Assembly (NCBI GenBank): GCA_044225565.1
Contig: JBGAIL010000047.1
Span: forward strand, 1-28,434
Length of the DNA stretch: 28,434 nt
Source of the DNA: CAVXAE01 sp044225565
GTDB taxonomy: Bacteria > Pseudomonadota > Gammaproteobacteria > Steroidobacterales > Steroidobacteraceae
Direction of reading: 5' to 3'
The position numbers and the translations under genes are program-made. The stretch's first letter is position 1. Each line of letters opens with the position of its first letter. This document shows positions 1-5,916 of the stretch, one piece after another. A model generated the notes under the pieces. It was not told the DNA's origin, did no database searches, and saw only the letters and a list, made by a program, of their open reading frames with translations.

Positions 1-1750
1 TGGCGCTGCCGCCGCGGTCGGAGTTGTATCGGCCACCGAGCATCACCTTCAGCCGGTCGACGGGATTCAGCACCGCCTGCACGGTGATGCCGGAATAGGT
101 GTTCCGGTAATTGACCGGATCGTTGTAGAGGGCGCTCTCGGGGTCCAGCGTGATCGGCACCGGATTCAGGATATTGAACCGCGACACGTCGTAGCCGAAG
201 TATGAGCCGTAGCCGAAAGCGGCGTAGCGCTTCTGGCGCGCATAGTCCGCGCCGAAGAACAGCAGGTGCTCGCGGCCCAGCAGCTCCACGTGACCGAAGA
301 GATTGATCTCGCCGCTGTAGCCGTCGAATTGCTGCGACTGGGCGAACTGCATATCCCCCATCGCCTGGCCCGTGACGTCGTAGGGCCCGTACACCGAGAT
401 CGTGGTGCCTTCGGTCGAGAGATCCATGTCCTGCACGTTGGCGCGCAGCGTCCACCCCGATTCGAAGCGGTGCTCGAGCTGCGCCTGCAGCAGCAGGATG
501 TCCCGATCCCAGCCCAGTCCCGGCGCGTTGTACGCGGTGCGGGAACGAGGCACGTCGCCCGGAATGAGCTTCAGCCCCACGGCGCCGTCCGCGACGGCGG
601 CAGCCCAATCGCCCGCGTACTGCGTGGGCAGCGCAGCATCGAGCTGCAGGGCCGGGCCGAAGCTCCCGGATTGCTTCAATCTCTCGTAATGCGCGCGCAG
701 CACCACCGAGGAGCGGTCGTTGCGATACATGAGGGAAGGCACGACGACGACGCGATCGTCCCGGCCGAATTGCTTGAAGGTGTCGTCGTTCTGGATGGCG
801 CCCAGCACGCGGTAGCTCCAGCCTTCGCCGGCGCCGATCGGACCGGTGACGTCGCCCTCGTAGCGATAGTACTCATGGCTGCCCGCCTCGCCGCGCATGC
901 GCACCGCGAAATCATGCTCCGGAAGCTTGGAGACGTAGTTGACCACGCCGCCCGGCTCGTTCTGCCCGTAGAGCGTCGAGACGCCGCCCTTGATGATCTC
1001 GATGCGGTCGAAGGACACGAGGTCCAGCTCCACGTTCCACTGCTGCGCCTCGCGGAACCCGTCGATGCGCCGGATGCCGTCGAAACCGCGGATGCGCGAG
1101 GAGCCGTTGCCGGCGTCCTGGTGCGAAGGGCTGCCCGACGGGTCGAGCTTGTACAGGTCGCCCGCGGCGCTGATGGACGCCATGTCCATGAGATCGTGCG
1201 TCACCGCGATGACGGTGAAGGGCGTGTCCTTGATCGGCATGCCCATCTTCGTCGCGCCGTAGGCGTCGTTCTGGACGAAGTCGACGTGGCCGACCACCGT
1301 CACCTCCGGCACCTCCGGCACCTCCGGCACCGCCTCCTCCGAATCGGCCGCCTGCTGCGCGGCCCCACCTTCGGCCGCCTGACCCTCCGCCTGTGCAAGG
1401 CGCAGGGGGTTGCCCGCTGCGGCGTCGGCCGTGGGCTTGCCGGCCGCATCGATGATGATCGTGCGCTCGTCCCTGAAGTGGTACACCAGCTCGGAATCCG
1501 CCAGCAGCTTCTCGAGCGCCGCCCGCGGGGAATACGCTCCCACGAGGCGGGGCGCCACGCGGCCCTCCACCGTCTTGGGGTAGAACACGATGCGGGCGTC
1601 GGCCTGTGCCGCGAACTCGTTCAGCGCCTTCTCGAGGGGCTGCGAGGCGATGTTGAACTCGATGCGGCGCTGCGCCTCCTGGGCCTGGGCCACCTCCGGA
1701 ATGGCGGAGAGCAGCGAAGGGATGAGCACGAACGGGGCGAATCGGATCAT
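1..1750 (-). CDS. TonB-dependent siderophore receptor with STN domain (3' end outside window)
   Basis: An outer-membrane active transporter for a ferric siderophore or similar ligand, energised by TonB. The frame stays open from the ATG at 1750 to the window edge, giving 583 residues. A signal peptide (MIRFAPFVLIPSLLSAIPEVAQAQ) is followed by an STN domain at about residues 28-95 (FNIASQPLEKALNEFAAQA). Next come a Pro/Glu/Val linker, a TonB-box-like EVTVVG, and a plug domain containing SSRIRGFDGIRRIDGFR, FDRIEIIKGG and LYGQNEPGGVVNYVSK. Beta-barrel sequence then runs to the edge. The STN domain is typical of receptors that signal to a FecR anti-sigma factor, and a fecI/fecR pair diverges 150 bp away, so this is probably their cognate receptor. 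The SD AGAGGA lies just before the start, at the foot of a hairpin. Ligand identity cannot be read from the sequence. Confidence 0.93.
   Translation of the reverse strand, partial: MIRFAPFVLIPSLLSAIPEVAQAQEAQRRIEFNIASQPLEKALNEFAAQADARIVFYPKTVEGRVAPRLVGAYSPRAALEKLLADSELVYHFRDERTIIIDAAGKPTADAAAGNPLRLAQAEGQAAEGGAAQQAADSEEAVPEVPEVPEVTVVGHVDFVQNDAYGATKMGMPIKDTPFTVIAVTHDLMDMASISAAGDLYKLDPSGSPSHQDAGNGSSRIRGFDGIRRIDGFREAQQWNVELDLVSFDRIEIIKGGVSTLYGQNEPGGVVNYVSKLPEHDFAVRMRGEAGSHEYYRYEGDVTGPIGAGEGWSYRVLGAIQNDDTFKQFGRDDRVVVVPSLMYRNDRSSVVLRAHYERLKQSGSFGPALQLDAALPTQYAGDWAAAVADGAVGLKLIPGDVPRSRTAYNAPGLGWDRDILLLQAQLEHRFESGWTLRANVQDMDLSTEGTTISVYGPYDVTGQAMGDMQFAQSQQFDGYSGEINLFGHVELLGREHLLFFGADYARQKRYAAFGYGSYFGYDVSRFNILNPVPITLDPESALYNDPVNYRNTYSGITVQAVLNPVDRLKVMLGGRYNSDRGGSA
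1301..1327. repeat. Three 9-bp repeats encoding the Val-Pro-Glu linker of the receptor
   Basis: The 9-mer CACCTCCGG occurs three times in perfect tandem. On the minus strand it encodes PEV-PEV-PEV, just before the TonB-box-like EVTVVG. It lies in the flexible linker between the STN domain and the plug. Because the unit is 9 bp, slippage would change linker length without breaking the frame. Confidence 0.8.
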
Positions 1751-1759
1751 GATGGGTCC

Positions 1760-1786
1760 TCTCAGGCAGGCCGCGCCTGTCTGAGA
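1760..1786. promoter_or_regulatory. 12-bp stem hairpin in the receptor leader
   Basis: TCTCAGGCAGGC (1760-1771) and GCCTGTCTGAGA (1775-1786) form a near-perfect dyad around a 3-nt loop. The one imperfect pair, 1766/1780, is a G-U wobble in a rightward transcript and an A-C mismatch in the receptor mRNA. In the receptor mRNA the 3' arm runs straight into the SD sequence, 9 nt before the ATG. It could hinder ribosome binding, act as an operator, or end rightward transcription. Function is inferred; the dyad itself is seen. Confidence 0.6.
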
Positions 1787-1810
1787 CGTGAAGAGCGTTC
1801 CGGCGGCGCA

Positions 1811-1839
1811 AACTACGACGGAAAAATTCTGTCGTAGTT
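1811..1839. promoter_or_regulatory. 29-bp dyad between divergent receptor and fecI genes
   Basis: AACTACGAC (1811-1819) and GTCGTAGTT (1831-1839) are perfect 9-bp inverted arms. The 11-nt centre, GGAAAAATTCT, is itself largely symmetric (GAA/TTC). The dyad sits midway between the receptor start (1750) and the chosen sigma-factor start (1902). It fits an operator, or back-to-back ECF promoters with GGAAAA as a FecI-like -35 element. Part of it, GACGGAAA(AA)TTCT, recurs in front of the second sigma gene. No DNA-binding protein can be assigned from the sequence. Confidence 0.5.
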
Positions 1840-1901
1840 GGCATCGCGAAAACAGTCCAGGACGATATCCCCCGCAAATCGGCCTTCGGAACCGCCCCGC
1901 A

Positions 1902-2444
1902 GTGAATTCGCAGCACGAGGAAGAAGAACCGCTCGAATCGCAGGCCCTGACGGGCTCCGATACGGCCCAGTACCGTCCGGCCTTGCATCGGTTCCTCGTG
2001 CGCCGTCTGCGCAACTCGCAGGATGCCCAGGATCTGGCGCAGGAGACCTATCTGCGCTTCTACCAGCTCGGCGAGGGGCATGCCGTCCGCCGCCCCAGCG
2101 GCTATCTGTACCGGATCGCAGTGAATCTGGTGTATGAGTTCCGGCTGCGCCAGTCTCGCGACCGCGTCACCTATGACTCGGGGCTGGTCGAGTCCCTCGG
2201 CGAGCAGACGGCGGATCCGACGCTCGCCGATCCGGGGGATCGGCTGGCCACGATGGAGCAGGTGAGCCGCATCCTCGCGAGCATCCCGCCGGCCTATCGC
2301 TCCGTCCTGATCATGCACCGGCGCGATGGCCTTTCGGTGCGCGAGATCGCGCAGCAGCTGAACCTGAGTGGCCGCACGGTGGAAACCTATCTCGCCAGGG
2401 CCATCGCGCATGCCCGCAACTCGCGCTGGACGACGGAGCCGTAA
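1902..2444 (+). CDS. FecI-type ECF RNA polymerase sigma factor
   Basis: An extracytoplasmic-function sigma-70 factor, expected to drive the adjacent receptor when released by FecR. With the GTG start at 1902 it is 180 aa. Region 2 is seen as RPALHRFLVRRLRNSQDAQDLAQETYLRFYQ and PSGYLYRIAVNLVYEFRLRQ. Region 4 is SILASIPPAYRSVLIMHRRDG-like followed by LSVREIAQQLNLSGRTVETYLARAIAH, a clear helix-turn-helix. The frame is open back to a GTG at 1788, but that extension is low-quality sequence and would include the 1811-1839 dyad, so 1902 is preferred (weak GGA 11 nt upstream). fecR follows 11 bp downstream. The start is less certain than the identity. Confidence 0.9.
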   Translation: MNSQHEEEEPLESQALTGSDTAQYRPALHRFLVRRLRNSQDAQDLAQETYLRFYQLGEGHAVRRPSGYLYRIAVNLVYEFRLRQSRDRVTYDSGLVESLGEQTADPTLADPGDRLATMEQVSRILASIPPAYRSVLIMHRRDGLSVREIAQQLNLSGRTVETYLARAIAHARNSRWTTEP

Positions 2445-2455
2445 GGACACGCATC

Positions 2456-3484
2456 ATGACCCCGAACGACCGAAACCGATTCAGGATCTCCGAGGAAGCC
2501 GCGCTGTGGCTGGTGCGGCTCCAGGGAGAAGAAGCGCCGTCCCTGCACGCGCAGTTCGTGGCCTGGTGCCGTCAGTCTCCCCTGCACGTCGAAGAATTCC
2601 TTCTCGCGCGCGCGACGCTCGAAGGGCTCCATCCCATCGATGGCCGCTTGCCGATCGATCTCGATGCCCTGCATGCCGCGGCAACGACGTCGGCCGTGAT
2701 GCCGCTTCATGCGCGCGAGCAGGTCATCGAACGCGCGTCCGAACTGCAGCATCGGCGCGCCGGCAGGAGATTGAAGCTCGCTGCTGCGGCATGCCTCGTC
2801 GCGCTCGCGTGCGCCCCCATCTACTGGCTCGCCGGGCCGGGCCATGCCCGGAGCTACGAAACGGCCACGGGAGATCAATCCACCGTGAAGCTCGCCGACG
2901 GCTCGGTGCTCTACCTGAATGCGAAGTCCCGCGCCGAAGTCCGCTACACCGAAAGCTCGCGCGACATCCTGCTGAAAGCAGGCGAGGCCTTGTTCGTCGT
3001 CGCGCGTGACGCGAAGCGGCCATTCCGTGTCACGGTGGACCAGGCCACCATTCAGGCGGTCGGCACCCAATTCAATGTCCGTCACGACGAGGGCGGGACG
3101 CGAGTCGCCGTGGTGGAAGGTGCCGTGCGGGTGCTGCCCTCCGCCGGCGATGCTGTCGGCGCAGTTGAACTGCATGCCGGCGAGGAAGCGAAGATTGCCC
3201 GAAGAAAGGTCGTCCGCGCGTCCGAGCCGAACATCGCGAAGGCCGTCGCCTGGCGCTCGAGGCGCCTGATGTTCCAGTCGGATACGCTGGAAGACGTCGC
3301 CCGGGAATTCAACCGGTACGAGAGTCACAGGCCCATCCGTCTCGACGGCGACGCGGTCCGCCGCAGAGTCGTGAGCGGCGTGTTCGACGCCGACGATCCG
3401 CGCCCGCTGATCGAGTTTCTCGAGGCGGATCCCGAGCTCACCGTCACGCGGTCGGACCGGGAGGTGGTGATCCGGCTGCGGTGA
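2456..3484 (+). CDS. FecR-type anti-sigma factor / signal transducer
   Basis: A single-pass inner-membrane protein that holds the sigma factor and receives the signal from the STN domain of the receptor. It is 342 aa, normal for the family. The N-terminal cytoplasmic DUF4880-like part contains EEAALWLVRLQ and FVAWCRQSPLHVEEFL. One membrane segment lies at about 106-126 (LKLAAAACLVALACAPIYWLAG). The periplasmic FecR domain follows (TVKLADGSVLYLNAKSRAEV, GEALFVVARDAKRPFRVTV, VGTQFNVR), ending in a DUF4974/STN-like domain (FNRYESHRPIRL, VSGVFDADDPRPLIEFLE). The SD AAGGA precedes the ATG by 9 nt. It is 11 bp after fecI and surely co-transcribed. Confidence 0.93.
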   Translation: MTPNDRNRFRISEEAALWLVRLQGEEAPSLHAQFVAWCRQSPLHVEEFLLARATLEGLHPIDGRLPIDLDALHAAATTSAVMPLHAREQVIERASELQHRRAGRRLKLAAAACLVALACAPIYWLAGPGHARSYETATGDQSTVKLADGSVLYLNAKSRAEVRYTESSRDILLKAGEALFVVARDAKRPFRVTVDQATIQAVGTQFNVRHDEGGTRVAVVEGAVRVLPSAGDAVGAVELHAGEEAKIARRKVVRASEPNIAKAVAWRSRRLMFQSDTLEDVAREFNRYESHRPIRLDGDAVRRRVVSGVFDADDPRPLIEFLEADPELTVTRSDREVVIRLR

Positions 3485-3492
3485 ACGTCGGC

Positions 3493-3520
3493 CGGGCGGC
3501 GATCGATCGACCGCCGCCCG
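3493..3520. terminator. Hairpin between convergent genes
   Basis: CGGGCGGCG (3493-3501) and CGCCGCCCG (3512-3520) form a perfect 9-bp GC stem with a 10-nt loop. It lies between the end of fecR (+, 3484) and the end of the lipoprotein gene (-, 3542), so it could serve both directions. No T-run follows on either strand, so it is not a canonical intrinsic terminator. Confidence 0.5.
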
Positions 3521-3541
3521 CCGAACGCGCCCGAGCCGGGC

Positions 3542-4243
3542 TCAGGTCTTCGCGTTCCCGCCCTTCCTGAGCTCGATGCCCTTGCTCAGCATCGCGCCCT
3601 CGGGGCTGAACAGCGCCAGACGGTCGATCGCGACGATGACCTGCACGCAGCTCAGGCTCTCGGCGGCCTGCGGGAGCACGGGCTCGGTGCACAGCAGGTT
3701 GTCCTTCACCCACCACTTGCCGCCCGGGAACTTCACCTCCGTGCGCTGCATGCACTGGCCTTCGTGCACGTTGTAGCCCGCGGCATCGCCGGCCTTCTCG
3801 CACACCGACGCATCCTTCTTAACCCATGGGTGCTCGACGCCGGAGAACGTGCCGTCCGCGGCGAACTCCAGGTGGATGTCCTCGCCGCGATGGAAGACGT
3901 TGCCAGGGAGCGCCTGCTGGATCTGCTCTCCCGTCATCGGCGAGAGGATCAGCTTGCCGTTCTCGTACTGCATGCCGAAGCCACCCTCACCGCCTTCACC
4001 GGCCAGCAGCTTCTCGAGCGCGACGCTGAAGTCGACCTTGCCGCCAGCTTCGCCGCCCTCGCCTGCCTCTCCCGCTTCACCACCCGCCGTGGCGGCACCC
4101 GCCTCGCCGGCCTCACCAGCGGACACGGCGTGTCCGGCTTCGCCTGCCTCGCCCGCTTCACCCGCCTCGCCGCCACAGCCTGCCGCCGCCAGAGTCGAAA
4201 CGACGCCCAATGCCACCCATATCTTCCGATTCGCGATCGCCAT
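3542..4243 (-). CDS. Orphan lipoprotein with Gly-Glu-Ala-Gly repeats, function unknown
   Basis: Not a family I recognise. It is 233 aa from the ATG at 4243, which has GGAG 6 nt upstream; a TTG at 4255 is possible but overlaps that SD. A lipoprotein signal, WVALGVVSTLAAAGC, puts the lipidated Cys at residue 23. Residues about 24-70 are almost only Gly, Glu and Ala (GEAGEAGEAGEAG, GGEAGEAGEGGEAGG), acidic and presumably disordered. A folded part follows (FSVALEKLLAG, GKLILSPMTGEQIQQALPGN, FHRGEDIHLEFAADGTFSGVEHPW). Its end has further cysteines (ASVCEKAG, EGQCMQRTEVKFPGGKWWVKDNLLC, LSCVQVIVAI). It is monocistronic and convergent with fecR, with a LacI-like operator 66 bp upstream. The acidic repeats could bind cations; that is a guess. 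Confidence 0.8.
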   Translation of the reverse strand: MAIANRKIWVALGVVSTLAAAGCGGEAGEAGEAGEAGHAVSAGEAGEAGAATAGGEAGEAGEGGEAGGKVDFSVALEKLLAGEGGEGGFGMQYENGKLILSPMTGEQIQQALPGNVFHRGEDIHLEFAADGTFSGVEHPWVKKDASVCEKAGDAAGYNVHEGQCMQRTEVKFPGGKWWVKDNLLCTEPVLPQAAESLSCVQVIVAIDRLALFSPEGAMLSKGIELRKGGNAKT

Positions 4244-4308
4244 CAGTTGCTCCAAGGTGAAAGTCGAAGGGTATTGCCGCAGCCATGGTACAGCGTTTCG
4301 GGCGACTG

Positions 4309-4326
4309 GATGTAACCGATTACATC
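4309..4326. promoter_or_regulatory. LacI-family-like operator palindrome
   Basis: GATGTAACCGATTACATC is an inverted repeat with 7-bp perfect arms around CCGA. The core TGTAACCGATTACA matches the usual shape of LacI/GalR-family operators: an even palindrome with a central CG. It lies 66 bp upstream of the lipoprotein ATG. A possible extended -10, TGTACCAT, follows on the minus strand at about 4292-4285. No LacI-family gene of the plain type is in the window, so the regulator would act in trans. Confidence 0.6.
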
Positions 4327-4390
4327 GCGTTGTTTTTGCGGTTTCAGACCCTGGGCGATCTGCAGTGACGGAACAATGGACCTCCGCCGG

Positions 4391-5116
4391 TCACACTCCC
4401 GTGTACCAGTGCCATCCGCTGTTGCCGGGCTTGCCGGGCCGGTCGATCACCTCGACCTCGGACACGAACTTCGTTTGCGAATAGCCCACGTGGCGCTCCA
4501 TGCGCAGACGCAGCGGCGCGCCGTGCGGAATGGGCAGCTCCTTGCCGTTCATTCCGTAGGCCAGGATGGTCTGGGCGTGCATCGCATCGAACAGATCGAA
4601 GGAGCTGCCGCCGCCGAAGGCCTTGAACACGACGTAGCGCCCCTCGGGCTTCACGCCACCGGCCAGCTGGAGCAGCCGCGAGACCTGTACGCCGGTCCAT
4701 TGCGCGATGGCCGTCCAGCCCTTCTCGCAGGAATGGGAAGTGATCTGCGTACGGGAAGGCAGGCGCTTGATCTGGTCCAGCGTGAGCCGGACGGGGCGAT
4801 TGACCAGTCCCTTCACCGACAGCGTCCAATCCGCGAAGTTGCCGTGCAGCAGGCGCCGGTAGTCCTCGTCTTCCGGATAGGACTGCCCCTCCACCGGGAA
4901 ATGCCGCGAGATGTCCTGCACGCCGAATTCCGGAGCCATCGATCTCCTGGTCATGAAGAGGCGATGGGAAGCCATGTTGAGCTGCTCGGCGATCCCACCC
5001 AGCCCTCTCTTGCGGTGCGGAGGCAGGAATGTCTTGTCGCAACCGCTCAACAGCAGTCCGCTGAATGCCGCCGCACCCGTGAGGATTCTCCGGCGGGAAA
5101 CGAGGATTCGGCTCAT
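4391..5116 (-). CDS. Tat-exported molybdopterin oxidoreductase, YedY/sulfite-oxidase-like
   Basis: A periplasmic molybdenum-cofactor enzyme of the sulfite oxidase/YedY (MsrP) superfamily; its substrate is unknown. It is 241 aa. The N-terminus has a twin-arginine motif (VSRRRILTG, residues 6-14) followed by a lipobox, LLLSGC, with Cys26, so it is probably a Tat-exported lipoprotein. The Moco domain includes WTLSVKGLVNRPVRLTLDQI, then SHSCEKGWTAIAQWTGV, where Cys130 is the expected molybdenum ligand, and later GAPLRLRMERHVGYSQTKFV. The start is set by an ATGA overlap with the upstream cytochrome b gene, which is the likely electron partner, as in MsrPQ-like pairs. The family is known to pair with b-type cytochromes; here the upstream PQQ-like protein is an extra partner. 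It is the last gene of the operon. Confidence 0.9.
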   Translation of the reverse strand: MSRILVSRRRILTGAAAFSGLLLSGCDKTFLPPHRKRGLGGIAEQLNMASHRLFMTRRSMAPEFGVQDISRHFPVEGQSYPEDEDYRRLLHGNFADWTLSVKGLVNRPVRLTLDQIKRLPSRTQITSHSCEKGWTAIAQWTGVQVSRLLQLAGGVKPEGRYVVFKAFGGGSSFDLFDAMHAQTILAYGMNGKELPIPHGAPLRLRMERHVGYSQTKFVSEVEVIDRPGKPGNSGWHWYTGV

Positions 5117-5916
5117 CGGCTCTTCTCCCGCGGCGATGCGTCCCGCGGCAGCACGAACCTCCCGGTGATCATGGAACGGATCTCGTTCACGAAGCCGGCC
5201 ACGAACACCTCGAACACGTGGATGATCACGAACAGCAGGATGAGCACCATGGAAAGCACGTGGAGCGAGCGGGCCGTATGCCGGCCGCCGCCGAACAGCT
5301 CGAGCACCCAGGGATGGGCCGCCACGAATCCCGGGGACTGCGCGAGACCGCTCAGGATGACGAGGGGACAGAGCACGAGCAGCACGAAGAGATAGCTCAG
5401 TTTCTGCAACGTGTTGTACTCGCGCGCAGCCTCGCCTTTCGGCGTGCGCAGCCGCAAATGCTCCCAGATCTCCCGACCCAGGTGCCGTGGACGGAGCTCC
5501 GCAGCGCCCGGCACCATCTTCCTGCGCACGTGGCCGTTGGCCAGGTTGCAGATGATGTACACGAGCCCGTTGATAGCGAACAGCCACGCGAAGAAGAAAT
5601 GGTTGTAGCGGCCCCACTCCCGGTCGCCGGGAAAATCGATTCCGAAGACGTGCCAGATGTGCTGCCCATAGGAGGTGTAGGTGAGGTCGAAACCGAGCTC
5701 GCGCAGATGCAGCGCCGGCTCGTGACCCATGTAACCGACCTTGCCCCAATACAGCTCGGGGTAGTCGAGGAGGATCTGCATTCCCGTGTAGATCAACCCG
5801 AAGAACGCGATGGCATTGATCCAGTGGCAGATGCGCACCAGGAGCGAGTGCCGCTGGAACGAGCGGAGCGGCTCGCGGTCTTCGGCCGGGGCCGCCGGAG
5901 CGTCGAGCGTGGTCAC
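5113..5916 (-). CDS. Cytochrome b (Ni/Fe-hydrogenase/thiosulfate reductase cytochrome b-like)
   Basis: A di-haem b-type cytochrome of the inner membrane, expected to carry electrons between the quinone pool and a periplasmic enzyme. It is 267 aa. Four hydrophobic segments lie at about 30-50, 106-125, 172-192 and 217-240. Likely haem-ligand histidines occur in VRICHWINAIAFFGLIYTG, GRYNHFFFAWLF, RSLHVLSMV and FVIIHVFEVF. The frame is open further upstream, but the GTG at 5916 is chosen because it has the SD AGGAG and makes a GTGA overlap with the stop of the PQQ-like gene. Its own stop overlaps the molybdoenzyme start (ATGA). The tight coupling says the three proteins are needed together. Confidence 0.88.
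   Translation of the reverse strand: MTTLDAPAAPAEDREPLRSFQRHSLLVRICHWINAIAFFGLIYTGMQILLDYPELYWGKVGYMGHEPALHLRELGFDLTYTSYGQHIWHVFGIDFPGDREWGRYNHFFFAWLFAINGLVYIICNLANGHVRRKMVPGAAELRPRHLGREIWEHLRLRTPKGEAAREYNTLQKLSYLFVLLVLCPLVILSGLAQSPGFVAAHPWVLELFGGGRHTARSLHVLSMVLILLFVIIHVFEVFVAGFVNEIRSMITGRFVLPRDASPREKSR

Noticed and set aside
266..1837. Long plus-strand open frame opposite the first receptor
   Set aside because: Arg/His/Leu-rich translation without family motifs; it is the GC-rich shadow of the receptor, whose minus-strand translation has STN, plug and barrel motifs.
1788..1901. N-terminal extension of the first sigma factor from the GTG at 1788
   Set aside because: It would place the 29-bp dyad and likely promoter inside the gene, and the extra 38 residues do not resemble an ECF N-terminus.
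3949..4200. CRISPR-like or satellite repeat in the GAG/GCG-rich stretch
   Set aside because: The repeats are short codon-level units encoding Gly-Glu-Ala-Gly, with no spacers or regular long period.
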